Positions 34,690 through 43,457 of a DNA stretch of 64,000 nucleotides are shown piece after piece. Positions within the stretch are counted from its first letter, which is position 1. Each line of letters begins with the position of its first letter. The notes below the pieces were generated by a model. The model was not told the origin of the DNA. It was given only the letters and a program-made list of their open reading frames with translations, and ran no database searches. Source of the DNA: Thermoplasmata archaeon (GTDB taxonomy: Archaea > Thermoplasmatota > Thermoplasmata > Lutacidiplasmatales > UBA184); contig JAJZYH010000002.1 in the NCBI GenBank assembly GCA_021798195.1, forward strand, positions 25,101-89,100. Reading direction: 5' to 3'. The position numbers and the translations under genes are program-made.

Positions 34690-36138
34690 CTACCCCTGGG
34701 ATCCTCTCTCCGCGAGCGAACGGACCAATGGCAATTGGCAGTCGATGCGAACGTGGAGATAGCTCGCCAGGAGGCCGGGCCCGGATATCCCATCCCGGAG
34801 CACGCCTCCGCCCGCTTTCCGGTGGATGGAGAATCCCCACCGAGTGCCATCCGGCACCCATCGCCGGGAACGATGGAAGAGGTGCCCCCGGATCCGCGTT
34901 CCCCGAGGCCCCATGAGCCCCTTCCGGATCACCCGGGCCTCCGCATACCCAAATCCTTGCAGCCGGGACGTCATCTCGGTCCGCCCCGGGACCGCTCCCG
35001 CCATCGGGAACCGTTGCCCGTCCGAGAGGGTGAGGGACTCCATGAGGTACATCATCCCTCCACACTCGGCATATGTGGGGTGCCCGTCGTGCACCCAGGC
35101 CCTCACCTCCCTCCGAAGTGCTTCGTTCCGCCCCAGTTCGGCGGCATGAAGCTCCGGATACCCCCCCGGCAGGTAGAGCGCGGTGGAACCCGCGGGAAGG
35201 ACGTCTCCCCGTACCGGGGAGAAGTACTCGACCCGTGCAGTTCGCTCCAACGCCTCCAGGCTCTCGGGGTAACAGAAGCAGAAGGCGGGGTCCCGTGCCA
35301 CGGCCACCACGGCGCCTCCGGGAGCTTTCCTGCCCCCCGGGGTGACCCCCTGCGGGGGCACGTCCAACGGAGGGGCCGCCTCCATGATTCCCTCGATCCG
35401 GTCCATGTCCAGGTTCTCGGAAGCCCAGGACCCCGCCCGGCGGATGCTCCTTCCCAGCTGCCGCCCCGGGTCCGTGCGGGGGGTCGCCAGCCCCAAGTGG
35501 CGCTCCGGAAGGCGGATCGACGGGTCCCATGGGAGCGCTCCCAGAAATGGAGTGGATGTGCGCTCCTCAATTGCACGTCGGATGGTGTTCGCATGCCATC
35601 CTCGACCCACCCCATTCACCACGGCCCCCGCGATCCGACCCGGGCCGGCGAGCGTGGCCGCCCCCCGGATGGATGCCGCCACGCTTTCCACGGCCCGGGA
35701 GCCGTCCACCACCAGGATCACGGGGAGGTCGAGGAGACGGGCCACCGCCAACGTGGAGGTGCCCCAGCAATCGGTATCGAAGAGGCCCATCACCCCTTCG
35801 ACGACCCGCACGGAGGACGGTCCGGCTCGCCCCCCGGGATAGAAGAATGCCTCTCGGACCCGGGACCTCGGGGTCAGCCACAGGTCCAGGTTCCGGGCGG
35901 GGATCCCCCCCGCCGCCACGGTGAGGACCTGGGGGTCCAGGAAATCGGGGCCGCACTTGTACGGGGCCACCCGCTGTCCTCGGCTCCGAAGGGCCTCGAT
36001 GAGTCCCGCCGTAACCATGGTCTTCCCCGCTCCCGAGTGGAGCGCGGCCACCAGAAGACGGGGGACACCGCGGGGACTCGCCCCCTCCCCGGAGGACGGT
36101 GCCGTTCGGGATCGCGACCCGACCCTTCTGGGATCCAT
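34690..36138 (-). CDS. cbiA: Cobyrinate a,c-diamide synthase
   Basis: A 482-residue CbiA/CobB enzyme (COG1797) that amidates the a and c side chains of cobyrinic acid using ATP and glutamine. The N-terminal dethiobiotin-synthetase-like domain has VAALHSGAGKTMVTAGLIEAL and YKCGPDFLDPQVL; the C-terminal glutamine amidotransferase domain has LPGGYPELHA, the nucleophile Cys in TYAECGGMMYLM and a catalytic His in RGHLFHRS. Both domains are complete. ATG 36138 sits 31 nt below a TTAATT box, so it is probably leaderless; a TTG at 36165 is an alternative. It is divergent from the BtuC-BtuD transporter genes, making a corrinoid uptake and remodelling locus. Confidence 0.93.
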   Translation of the reverse strand: MDPRRVGSRSRTAPSSGEGASPRGVPRLLVAALHSGAGKTMVTAGLIEALRSRGQRVAPYKCGPDFLDPQVLTVAAGGIPARNLDLWLTPRSRVREAFFYPGGRAGPSSVRVVEGVMGLFDTDCWGTSTLAVARLLDLPVILVVDGSRAVESVAASIRGAATLAGPGRIAGAVVNGVGRGWHANTIRRAIEERTSTPFLGALPWDPSIRLPERHLGLATPRTDPGRQLGRSIRRAGSWASENLDMDRIEGIMEAAPPLDVPPQGVTPGGRKAPGGAVVAVARDPAFCFCYPESLEALERTARVEYFSPVRGDVLPAGSTALYLPGGYPELHAAELGRNEALRREVRAWVHDGHPTYAECGGMMYLMESLTLSDGQRFPMAGAVPGRTEMTSRLQGFGYAEARVIRKGLMGPRGTRIRGHLFHRSRRWVPDGTRWGFSIHRKAGGGVLRDGISGPGLLASYLHVRIDCQLPLVRSLAERGSQG

Positions 36139-36166
36139 GGAGCGGGGCTCCCATGCATCCAACAAG

Positions 36167-36172
36167 AATTAA
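36167..36172 (-). promoter_or_regulatory. TATA box of the cbiA gene
   Basis: Minus strand TTAATT, centred about 31 nt upstream of the ATG at 36138. The 140-nt divergent region 36139-36278 shows no B12-box-like element. Confidence 0.5.
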
Positions 36173-36278
36173 GGACTAACCCTCTTGACAGAAATCCAAT
36201 GCGCTTGATGCCCATCCGACTTCCCCCCTCCGGACCGGCTCCCGAGATCGTCCCGCCCCCCGGCACCCCGGACCATCG

Positions 36279-37421
36279 ATGAGGAGTGAAGGTCCCCGGG
36301 ATGGGGAGGGCATGGGGGGCCCGCGAATCCTCCGGTCGTGGCGCTTCCCGGCGGGAGGGAAGGCACGCCCCCTTCGGATGGTCCTGCTCCTCTTGGGATC
36401 GGTGGGTACGGCCACCATCCTCTCCATGGCGTTGGGAACCGTCCCCATCCCATTCCCGGATGTCCTCTCCTTCCTCCTGCAGCGCATCGTGAATCCCGGG
36501 GCGTTGGGGAGCTCCTGCCCGGTCCCGGTGGTGGTGGAGGGTCAGGTGGTGCCCTGTACCATCCTTGCGGCGATCCTATGGGAGAACCGCGTTCCGGAGA
36601 TCCTTCTGGCCCTCCTGGTGGGGGGCGCCCTCGCAATCTCGGGCGGGACCATGCAGGGCATCTTCCGGAATCCCCTGGGCGACCCCTATCTCCTGGGCAT
36701 CTCCTCGGGGGCCGCGGTGGGGGCCGCCGCGTTCTTCGTCGCCGGATACGGTTTGCAGTACGCCCTGGTGGCCCTTCCTCTCTTCGCCTTCCTGGGCGCC
36801 ATGGGGAGCGCCGCCGTGATCCTCCTCGCCTCTCACTCCGGGCGTTCCACCGTGGAGACGCTTCTCCTCACCGGTGTGGCGCTCGCCTCCTTCTTCGGAG
36901 CGGTCATCTCCCTCGTGATCACCCTCCGACCGTTGAGCTCCATCCCCCTCACCTTCTGGACCCTGGGATACCTCTCCAATGCCACGTGGGGGGAGGTGGC
37001 GCTGGCGTTCGGAGGCATACTCGCCGGTTCCCTATTCCTGGCCCTCCACGGGAGGGACCTGAACCTCCTTCAGCTGGGGGATGAGACCGCCCGGGGCCTC
37101 GGCTGCGATGTGGAGCGGGTCCGCCGGAGGTTGCTGGTGCTGTCCGCCCTGGTGACGGCGGTGGCCGTGGCCTTCTCCGGGGCCATCGGCTTCGTGGGTC
37201 TCATCTCTCCGCACATCATCCGGAGGCTCCGGGGGCCGGACTACCGCTACCTGCTCCCCTTGAGCACCCTCTTCGGAGGTCTCTTCCTGCTCCTGGCCGA
37301 CGACCTGGCGGTGACGATCCTGGGAGGTGGGGGAGAACTCCCCCCGGGAGTCATCACCAGCTTTGTGGGAGCCCCCTTCTTCCTGTGGATCCTCTACCGA
37401 CGACGGCGGAGGCTGGGATGA
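36279..37421 (+). CDS. btuC: FecCD/BtuC-type cobalamin transporter permease
   Basis: A 380-residue, roughly ten-helix permease of the BtuC/FecCD family. Signatures: ENRVPEILLALLVGGALAISGGTMQGIFRNPLGDPYLLGISSGA (family hallmark region, cytoplasmic gate), LLLTGVALASFFGAVIS, DETARGLGCDVERVRRRLLV (coupling helix for the ATPase) and GAIGFVGLISPHIIRRLRGPDYRYLLPLSTL. FecCD permeases carry either siderophores or B12; the neighbouring cbiA suggests corrinoids. No substrate-binding protein gene (BtuF) is in the vicinity. It overlaps the ATPase gene by 4 nt (ATGA). ATG 36279 is chosen; ATG 36312 is possible. Confidence 0.9.
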   Translation: MRSEGPRDGEGMGGPRILRSWRFPAGGKARPLRMVLLLLGSVGTATILSMALGTVPIPFPDVLSFLLQRIVNPGALGSSCPVPVVVEGQVVPCTILAAILWENRVPEILLALLVGGALAISGGTMQGIFRNPLGDPYLLGISSGAAVGAAAFFVAGYGLQYALVALPLFAFLGAMGSAAVILLASHSGRSTVETLLLTGVALASFFGAVISLVITLRPLSSIPLTFWTLGYLSNATWGEVALAFGGILAGSLFLALHGRDLNLLQLGDETARGLGCDVERVRRRLLVLSALVTAVAVAFSGAIGFVGLISPHIIRRLRGPDYRYLLPLSTLFGGLFLLLADDLAVTILGGGGELPPGVITSFVGAPFFLWILYRRRRRLG

Positions 37422-38770
37422 AGGAAAGCGCCATCCCCCCCTTGGAGACGAGCGGGCTCTCCGTGGTGCTGGGAGGGCAGCGCGTCCTTCGGGACGTGAC
37501 CCTTTCCGTCGCCCCGGGGGAGTTCGTGGCCCTGGTGGGGCCGAATGGCTCCGGGAAAACCACTCTGCTCCGGGCCGCCCTGGGCATGATCCCCTCGGAC
37601 GGGGACGTTCGCCTCTACGGGCGCGACGTCCGAGGGCTGCGTCCCCGGGAGAGAGCCCGGCTGGCGAGTTGGGTGCCCCAGCAAGAGGTCCCGGCGGACA
37701 ACCTTCCCGTGGTGGACTTTGTGACCCTGGGGAGGTATCCGCACCAGGGGAGCTTCGCCCCCAGCCGGCCCGAGGACTTCTCCGCGGTGGAGGAGGCCCT
37801 GAGGGAGGCGGACGTGGACCCGTTCCGGAACCGGGGGGTCCTGGACCTCTCCGGAGGCGAACGCCAGCGGGTCCTCTTTGCGAGGGCCCTGGCCCAACGG
37901 GCGCCCCTCCTCCTCCTCGACGAGCCCACGAGCCACCTGGACATGGCGCATCAGCTGGAGATCATGGATCACCTCCGGCGCTACGTCCGGCGGTCCCGGG
38001 ACCATGCGGTCGTGGCCTCGGTCCACGATCTCAACCTCGCCTCCCGGTTCGCCGACCGGATCCTCTGGCTCTCGGAGGGCCGGCTGGTCTCGGCGGGCCC
38101 CCCGGGGGAGACCATCACCAGCGACCTCGTCTACCGGGTCTTCGGCGTATGGGCGGAGGTGCACCGCCGGGGGGACCGGGCCTTCGTCTTCCCCCGCCTG
38201 GATTCGGGCCCGGGGAAGGACCTTCCCGTTACGGGCCGTCCCCAGGTCCACGTGGTGGGGGGAGGAGGCAGCGCCGAGGCCTTGCTGGAACGCCTCGTGC
38301 CCATGGGGTACCCGGTGACGGCAGGAGTGCTCCACCTCCTGGATTCCGATGCCGAAACTTGCGGCCGGTTGCGGATCCCGGCGGCGTTCGAGGCACCCTT
38401 TTCCCCTCTCTCCGCCGAGGCGCGGGAGCGGAACCGGAAGATGATGCGGGCCGCGGATCTCATCATCCTGGCTCCCTTCTCCGTGGGGGAGGGAAACCTG
38501 GGGAACCTCGAGGATCCCCTGGAACTCCTCCGGGCGGGGGGCACCGTCTGGACCCTGGCCGGGCCTTCCCTCCCGGAACGGGACTTCACCGGCGGTCGTG
38601 CCTCCCAGCTCTACCGGTCCCTGATCGCCCACGGGGCGCGGGAGTTCCAGCGGATGGAGGATCTTCTGCAGGCGATCGCGGAGTTTGCCCCCGAGGCGGG
38701 GGGGGGCACCCGAAGGGATGGGCCCCTCGAAGGGCGCCTCCTCCCCCCGGGCCCGGTGCGGAGTTCATAG
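37418..38770 (+). CDS. btuD: BtuD-like ABC ATPase with extra C-terminal domain
   Basis: A 450-residue protein: an ATPase of the BtuD/FhuC family (about residues 1-255) with Walker A GPNGSGKTTLLR, signature LSGGERQRVLFARAL, Walker B LLLLDEPTSHLDMAH and switch His in SVHDLNLA, fused to a C-terminal domain of about 190 residues beginning VHVVGGGGSAEALLERL. Related long BtuD proteins are known in haloarchaea. The extension has a nucleotide-binding look (glycine-rich loop, then DLIILAPFSVGEGNLGNL) and may link uptake to cobamide metabolism. It overlaps the permease gene (ATGA). Confidence 0.88.
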   Translation: MKESAIPPLETSGLSVVLGGQRVLRDVTLSVAPGEFVALVGPNGSGKTTLLRAALGMIPSDGDVRLYGRDVRGLRPRERARLASWVPQQEVPADNLPVVDFVTLGRYPHQGSFAPSRPEDFSAVEEALREADVDPFRNRGVLDLSGGERQRVLFARALAQRAPLLLLDEPTSHLDMAHQLEIMDHLRRYVRRSRDHAVVASVHDLNLASRFADRILWLSEGRLVSAGPPGETITSDLVYRVFGVWAEVHRRGDRAFVFPRLDSGPGKDLPVTGRPQVHVVGGGGSAEALLERLVPMGYPVTAGVLHLLDSDAETCGRLRIPAAFEAPFSPLSAEARERNRKMMRAADLIILAPFSVGEGNLGNLEDPLELLRAGGTVWTLAGPSLPERDFTGGRASQLYRSLIAHGAREFQRMEDLLQAIAEFAPEAGGGTRRDGPLEGRLLPPGPVRSS

Positions 38771-39172
38771 GCCTTCGGCGGAAGCCCTGAAGGATCCTCC
38801 GGCCGGGCAACTCGGAGCGGAGGAAGTACCTTCGCTCGCGGACATCTCCCGGTCGCTGGGAACCCGCCCTCCGCGTCCTCGCGTTCCGGGCTGGTCGCAC
38901 GCATCCCACCAGCCGCGTGGGGTGATGGGGATCGCATGCTCGTGCCGTTCCCCGATGCACCCTTCCGCGGAAAATCCATATGGCAGAGGCCGGGCGAAAG
39001 GATTTTGGACGCCATCCGGGGAAAGCCGTTCCGGGTTGGAGATCCCCCATGTGCCGTGAACCCTGTTTTGCCGGGGGACGGTTCCGGGACGGGGGCGTGC
39101 GCACGACAGGTTGCTGGGAACGGGAGGACGGAATCAGTAAATACGAACGGGCCCTCGGACGGCCCGCGGCCT
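38771..39172. other. Intergenic region before pdxS, no gene seen
   Basis: A 402-nt gap. It contains the TATA element for pdxS near its right end and an AT-rich patch (GAAAATCCATATGG near 38970). No reading frame here has recognisable protein character, and no tRNA or repeat was identified. It is unusually long for this compact window, so a small RNA or regulatory leader cannot be excluded. Confidence 0.35.
39138..39144 (+). promoter_or_regulatory. TATA box of the pdxS gene
   Basis: TAAATAC, centred 32 nt upstream of the ATG at 39173, predicting a leader of only a few nucleotides. Confidence 0.6.
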
Positions 39173-40069
39173 ATGACGGAACTGGCTACTCCCCGGGTGG
39201 GAACGGAACGCCTGAAGCGGGGCTTCGCCCGCATGCAGCAGGGGGGCGTGATCATGGACGTGACCACGGCGGAGCAAGCGTCCATCGCCGAGGCCGCCGG
39301 GGCCGTGGCCGTGATGGCCCTGGAACGCGTGCCGGCCGACATCCGGGCGGCCGGAGGAGTGGCCCGGATGGCGGATCCCCTCAAGGTCCGGGAGATCATG
39401 GACCGTGTGAGCATCCCGGTCATGGCCAAATGCCGGATCGGGCATACCGCGGAAGCCCGCATCCTCGAGTCCATGGGCGTGGACATGATCGACGAATCCG
39501 AGGTCCTGACCCCTGCGGACCCTTTCCACCACGTGGACAAGAAACTCTTCCAGGTCCCGTTCGTGTGCGGAGCCCGCGACCTGGGGGAGGCCCTGCGGCG
39601 CATCGCCGAGGGGGCGGCGATGATCCGGACCAAGGGAGAAGCCGGGACCGGGAACGTGGTGGAGGCGGTGCGTCACCTGCGCCAGATCCAGAGCCAGATC
39701 GACTCGCTGGCCAACATGACCCCTGCGCGTCTTTCCGAGTTCGCGCGGGAGACCCGGGTCCCGTTGGAGCTGGTGGAGGAAGTGAGGACCCTCAAGAGGC
39801 TCCCCGTGGTGAACTTCGCCGCAGGCGGGATCGCGACGCCCGCCGATGCCGCGCTCTGCCGTCTCCTGGGAGCGGACGGGGTCTTCGTGGGCAGCGGGAT
39901 CTTCAAGGCGCAGAACCCGGCCAAAGTGGCCAGCGCCATCGTGGAGGCGTCGCTCCATTACACCGATGCGGCACTCCTGGCCCGGGTGAGCTCCGGCCTC
40001 GGGGAACCCATGAGGGGTATCGAAATCTCCACGATCCCCCCGGGGGAACTCCTCCAAGTCCGGGAGTGA
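39173..40069 (+). CDS. pdxS: Pyridoxal 5'-phosphate synthase subunit PdxS
   Basis: A 298-residue PdxS/SNZ-family TIM-barrel enzyme, which makes PLP from ribose 5-phosphate, glyceraldehyde 3-phosphate and ammonia. Near-complete conservation is visible: [31 protein letters not shown], the catalytic lysines in VMAKCRIGH and [18 protein letters not shown], and [31 protein letters not shown]. The partner glutaminase PdxT is not next to it; ammonia would come from a distant PdxT. ATG 39173 fits the TATA box. PLP supports the aminotransferase, threonine-synthase-like and other PLP enzymes in the window. Confidence 0.97.
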   Translation: MTELATPRVGTERLKRGFARMQQGGVIMDVTTAEQASIAEAAGAVAVMALERVPADIRAAGGVARMADPLKVREIMDRVSIPVMAKCRIGHTAEARILESMGVDMIDESEVLTPADPFHHVDKKLFQVPFVCGARDLGEALRRIAEGAAMIRTKGEAGTGNVVEAVRHLRQIQSQIDSLANMTPARLSEFARETRVPLELVEEVRTLKRLPVVNFAAGGIATPADAALCRLLGADGVFVGSGIFKAQNPAKVASAIVEASLHYTDAALLARVSSGLGEPMRGIEISTIPPGELLQVRE

Positions 40070-40084
40070 GGCGCCGCCACGCCC

Positions 40085-41287
40085 TTGTCCGCGCCCGTTG
40101 CGGGAGGAGCAAGCGTTTCCGAAGGAGAGCCGCGCCTGCAGATCGTCCAGGTCTGCCCCTTCTTCGCCCCGCATGTCGGGGGCGTGGAATCCCACGTGGA
40201 GATGGTCGCGGCAGAACTCTCCCGCCGGGGGCATCACGTCACCGTGGTCACGTCCCGCCATGACCGTTCCCTTCCGGCCGTGGAGCGGCGGCCCGACGGG
40301 GTCCGGGTGATCCGGGTCCGGAACCTCGGGACCTTCTACAACACCCCCATCCCTCTGGGGATCGGGCGCGCCCTCCGAGCCGGCACGGCGGACATCGTCC
40401 ACCTGCATTATCCGCCCCCCATCACCTCCTTCTGGGCCGTCCGGGGATTGCGGGGGCGGGGAGGGCCACCGGTTTGCCTGACCTACCACTGCGACCTCTA
40501 CCTGGAGGGTCCCGTGGGTCACCTCCTGACGGGGCTCTACGAAAGGGTCTTCCTCCCACCCACGCTGGACGGCGTGGACCGGATCGTGGTCCACACCGCG
40601 AGCTATGCCCACACGTCGCGGAGCCTTCAGGGGAGGGAGTTCCTGGCCATCCCCAGCCTCGTGGATACCGAGCGGTTCCATCCCCGCGAGGACGATCCCG
40701 AACTCCGGAAGGAGCTGGGGGCCGGGGGGAGGCCGGTGGTCCTCTTCGTGGGCCGCCTGGTGCCGCACAAGGGTGTGGATGACCTCCTGAGGGCCGTGGA
40801 GATCCTCCCCCCGCAGGCTCTCCTCGTGGTCCTGGGCGAGGGGCCCCGCAGGGAGTCCTGGGAGGCTCAGGCGCGGGCCCGAGGGCTCCTCGACCGCGTC
40901 CGGTTCGTGGGCGCCGTCCCAGATGAGGACCTCCCCCGCTACCATGCCCTCGCCTCCGTGGTGGTTCTCCCCTCCCAGAACCGGCTCGAGGGATTCGGTC
41001 TGGCCATCGCCGAGGCCATGGCCTCGGGACGTCCGGCGGTGGTGGCGGACCTGCCCGGCGTTCGGGAGGTGATCGAGGCGGGGTGGGACGGGCTCCTTGC
41101 GCAGCCTCTCCTCCCGGAGGACCTCGCCCGGCAGTGCGCCCGTCTCCTCAGCGACCCCGCTCAGGCACGGCTCATGGGCGAGAGGGCCCGGGAGAGCGCT
41201 CTCCGGAAGTACCGGAGGGAGATCGTGGTGGACCAGATCGAGGCGATGTACCGGGCCCTCCGACGATCTCCTTCATCTGCGCGCTGA
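40085..41287 (+). CDS. Glycosyltransferase family 4 (GT-B fold)
   Basis: A 400-residue retaining glycosyltransferase of the GT4 type. The N-terminal Rossmann domain begins IVQVCPFFAPHVGGVESHVEMVAAELSRRGH, with DIVHLHYPP; the C-terminal domain has VVLFVGRLVPHKGVDDLLRAV, then the EX7E nucleotide-sugar motif EGFGLAIAEAMASGRPAV. It transfers a sugar from an activated donor to lipid, protein or small molecule. The TTG at 40085 is the only plausible start before the conserved region, 15 nt after pdxS. Its 3' end overlaps the convergent pyrF by 116 nt. Confidence 0.87.
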   Translation: MSAPVAGGASVSEGEPRLQIVQVCPFFAPHVGGVESHVEMVAAELSRRGHHVTVVTSRHDRSLPAVERRPDGVRVIRVRNLGTFYNTPIPLGIGRALRAGTADIVHLHYPPPITSFWAVRGLRGRGGPPVCLTYHCDLYLEGPVGHLLTGLYERVFLPPTLDGVDRIVVHTASYAHTSRSLQGREFLAIPSLVDTERFHPREDDPELRKELGAGGRPVVLFVGRLVPHKGVDDLLRAVEILPPQALLVVLGEGPRRESWEAQARARGLLDRVRFVGAVPDEDLPRYHALASVVVLPSQNRLEGFGLAIAEAMASGRPAVVADLPGVREVIEAGWDGLLAQPLLPEDLARQCARLLSDPAQARLMGERARESALRKYRREIVVDQIEAMYRALRRSPSSAR

Positions 41288-42068
41288 GACGCTCCGCCTC
41301 CCGCGCCGCCGCCTCCCTCCAGTCCGATCCGGACGAGGCATGGAGGATGGAACGGGAACTGTTCACGAGGAAGTTCACCCGGGCGGCCCGGCAGATCGCC
41401 CCGAGGTCGCCTCCCTGGGACCCGACGCCCGGGATGAGGAGGGGGACCGCGTCCCCGAGCTCCCTCCGGGCGTGGGCCACCGCCTCCGGGTACGTGGCCC
41501 CCACCACGGCGCCCACGTTGCCCTCCCGAGAGCGCACCCGGAGGCCGTCCAGAAGGTGGTACCACAGCGGCCGCCCCCCCACCGGCATCTCCTGCACATC
41601 CTTGGCTCCCGGGTTTGACGTGTGGAGGAGGACGAAGACACCGCGCGCGGGGTCCCGGGCCGCCTCCTCCACAACCTCCCACCCCAGGAACGGGTTCACC
41701 GTCATCGCATCGAATCCGAAGGACCCGAAGGCCGCCCGCCGGTAGAGTCCCATGGTGTGGGGGATGTCGCCTGCCTTGAGATCCAGGATCGTGAGATGGG
41801 TCGTGGAACACCGCCGCGTCACGTCGGCAAGGGCCCGGATGCCCGCCGGACCGAATGCGAGATAGCTCGCCAGTTGCATCTTATACGCACTGGCATGGGA
41901 TGCGGTGGCTGCCACGATTCCTTCCAAGAATGGGTGGAGCGCCTCCGAAGGAGCCTGATTCCGGAGGTCGTCCGGCAAGCGTTCCGGGTCGGGATCGAGA
42001 CCCACGCACAATGGAGTCCCGTGCCGCTCCAGCATTTGGGCGAGCCGAACCCGGAACGGGACCCCCAT
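41172..42068 (-). CDS. pyrF: Orotidine 5'-phosphate decarboxylase, long (subfamily 2) type
   Basis: The last enzyme of UMP synthesis, 298 residues. It has LCVGLDPDPERLPDD, the catalytic ILDLKAGDIPHTMGLY with the Lys-Asp pair, then VFVLLHTSNPGAKDVQE, VVGATYPEAV and the phosphate-binding LLIPGVGSQGGDL, typical of the longer subfamily 2 rather than the short archaeal form. The conserved part ends near AQMKEIV; a roughly 30-residue Ser/Pro/Arg tail overlaps the glycosyltransferase gene on the other strand. ATG 42068 follows GGGGAAGGA and a TATA box at 42104-42110. Confidence 0.93.
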   Translation of the reverse strand: MGVPFRVRLAQMLERHGTPLCVGLDPDPERLPDDLRNQAPSEALHPFLEGIVAATASHASAYKMQLASYLAFGPAGIRALADVTRRCSTTHLTILDLKAGDIPHTMGLYRRAAFGSFGFDAMTVNPFLGWEVVEEAARDPARGVFVLLHTSNPGAKDVQEMPVGGRPLWYHLLDGLRVRSREGNVGAVVGATYPEAVAHARRELGDAVPLLIPGVGSQGGDLGAICRAARVNFLVNSSRSILHASSGSDWREAAAREAERLSAQMKEIVGGPGTSPRSGPPRSPSGTSGERSPGPSRP

Positions 42069-42468
42069 GCGGTTCCTTCCCCGGTGCGGGGGAGGCCCCG
42101 GTCCTATAAGTCGTCCCTGGCGCAGATCCCCGGCGGATTGGATGGATCTTCCCTCGGAACCTTGTCTCAGCCTCTACGACCCTCTGCGGCCGAGGGGTCC
42201 CGCGTTCCGTCACCACCCGCCCCATCCCGAGGGACGCGGGAAGCCATTCCTCGGGGCCTTGCCGGAATGCTCCCCCGGAAGGATTGCCGCAGGAACCCGG
42301 CCCACGTCAGGGAACGGGCCCCTCGAGAAGGCGGCCCCACTTCCAAAGCCATATATCCTACCCCTTTTGTGGGCCCGACTCGGGGAATGACGAACACCTG
42401 TCTCGCAGAACCGATGATGAGACGTGCGACAACCCGACCCCACAACCCGTTCTGAGGGTCCAGTCAAC
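42069..42468. other. Divergent intergenic region, pyrF to FKBP gene
   Basis: A 400-nt divergent spacer. It holds the pyrF TATA box at its left and ATATATC (42351-42357), a good TATA candidate for the FKBP gene that would give a leader of about 90 nt. The part between these shows no gene-like reading frame or repeat that I can recognise. Confidence 0.4.
42104..42110 (-). promoter_or_regulatory. TATA box of the pyrF gene
   Basis: Minus strand CTTATAG, centred about 39 nt upstream of the ATG at 42068. It gives a short leader containing a purine-rich ribosome site. Confidence 0.6.
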
Positions 42469-43392
42469 GTGGTCGAACGGAAACGGAGCCTTTGGCCTCT
42501 CGTCATTTTGTCCCTCGTGGTCATCATCGCGGGGGCCGGCGGAGCGTACGCTCTGCACGCCACCCTGTTCCAACCCCTGGCTCCCTCGCAACCCCTGGTG
42601 GTGCAAGAGGGGGACAACGTCACGGTGAACTACATCGGGATCTTCGGGACCGGCCCCGATGCGGGCAAGGTCTTCGACACGTCCCTCCTCAACGTCGCGC
42701 TGGACAACTCCTCGTTCCCCAAGGCCATGGATTTCCAGTTCCGCGGGGCCGCGGGGTACACCCCCCTCAAGGCGCACGTGGGTCCCCAAAGCGAAGGGGC
42801 CTACACTTCCTTGATCCCGGGATTCTGGACGGCCTTGATCGGAGTCCAGGGGAACCAGACCATCACCACCGTCATTCCCCCTTCGGCGGGATACGGATTC
42901 CCCGACCCCGCCAAGATCCAGACCCTTCCCCTCATCGGTACCGTCCCCATGATCCAATACTACACGCCCGCAGCGTTTGCCAGCGCCTTCGGGTCGGGCG
43001 TCTCGGAGCAGACCGGTACCGTCTTCACGGACCCCCACTACGGGTGGCCGGACGTCATCTTGAGTGGCAACACCACGACCATCGTGGTGGAGTCCGCGCC
43101 CTACGTGGGAGAGGTGGTCTCCCCCTTTGGATGGCCGGCGACTGTGATTGACGTGAGCTCGACCACCAACGCTTCCGGCACCATCACCCTGAGCAACGAC
43201 CTCACACCTTCCGATGTGGGCCAGATCCATGGCACCAACTGGCAGAACGGGCAGCCATTCTACCTGAGCGCCGTCAACCTCCAGGCCGGGACCTACACCC
43301 TGGACTACAATCCGGAAGTGGTGGGAAACACCCTGATCTTCACCATCACAGTGGTCGACATCTTCCCGGGAAACGCCACGGCGGTCGCCTGA
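42469..43392 (+). CDS. Membrane-anchored FKBP-type peptidyl-prolyl isomerase
   Basis: A protein of about 307 residues with an N-terminal signal anchor (SLWPLVILSLVVIIAGAGGAYAL) and an extracytoplasmic FKBP domain. FKBP features: VQEGDNVTVNYIGIFGTGPDAGKVFDTSL, then LIPGFWTALIGVQGNQTITTVIPPSAGYGFP. A long insertion and C-terminal extension follow (about residues 150-300), rich in Thr/Ser/Asn, ending with VVGNTLIFTITVVDIF, which closes the FKBP sheet. It probably assists folding of exported proteins on the outer face of the membrane. GTG 42469 has GAGGG ten nt upstream; GTG 42424 would add 15 residues and lacks a ribosome site. Confidence 0.87.
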   Translation: MVERKRSLWPLVILSLVVIIAGAGGAYALHATLFQPLAPSQPLVVQEGDNVTVNYIGIFGTGPDAGKVFDTSLLNVALDNSSFPKAMDFQFRGAAGYTPLKAHVGPQSEGAYTSLIPGFWTALIGVQGNQTITTVIPPSAGYGFPDPAKIQTLPLIGTVPMIQYYTPAAFASAFGSGVSEQTGTVFTDPHYGWPDVILSGNTTTIVVESAPYVGEVVSPFGWPATVIDVSSTTNASGTITLSNDLTPSDVGQIHGTNWQNGQPFYLSAVNLQAGTYTLDYNPEVVGNTLIFTITVVDIFPGNATAVA

Positions 43393-43457
43393 CGCTGCAC
43401 CCCTTCGTGCCGGGAGCCTCTTCAGGGACACGCCGGGCGGAGCTGGCGTTTCGGGGA

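Noticed and set aside
36139..36278. Cobalamin riboswitch between cbiA and btuC
   Set aside because: The spacer is only 140 nt and has no B12-box-like conserved core; such riboswitches are also rare in archaea.
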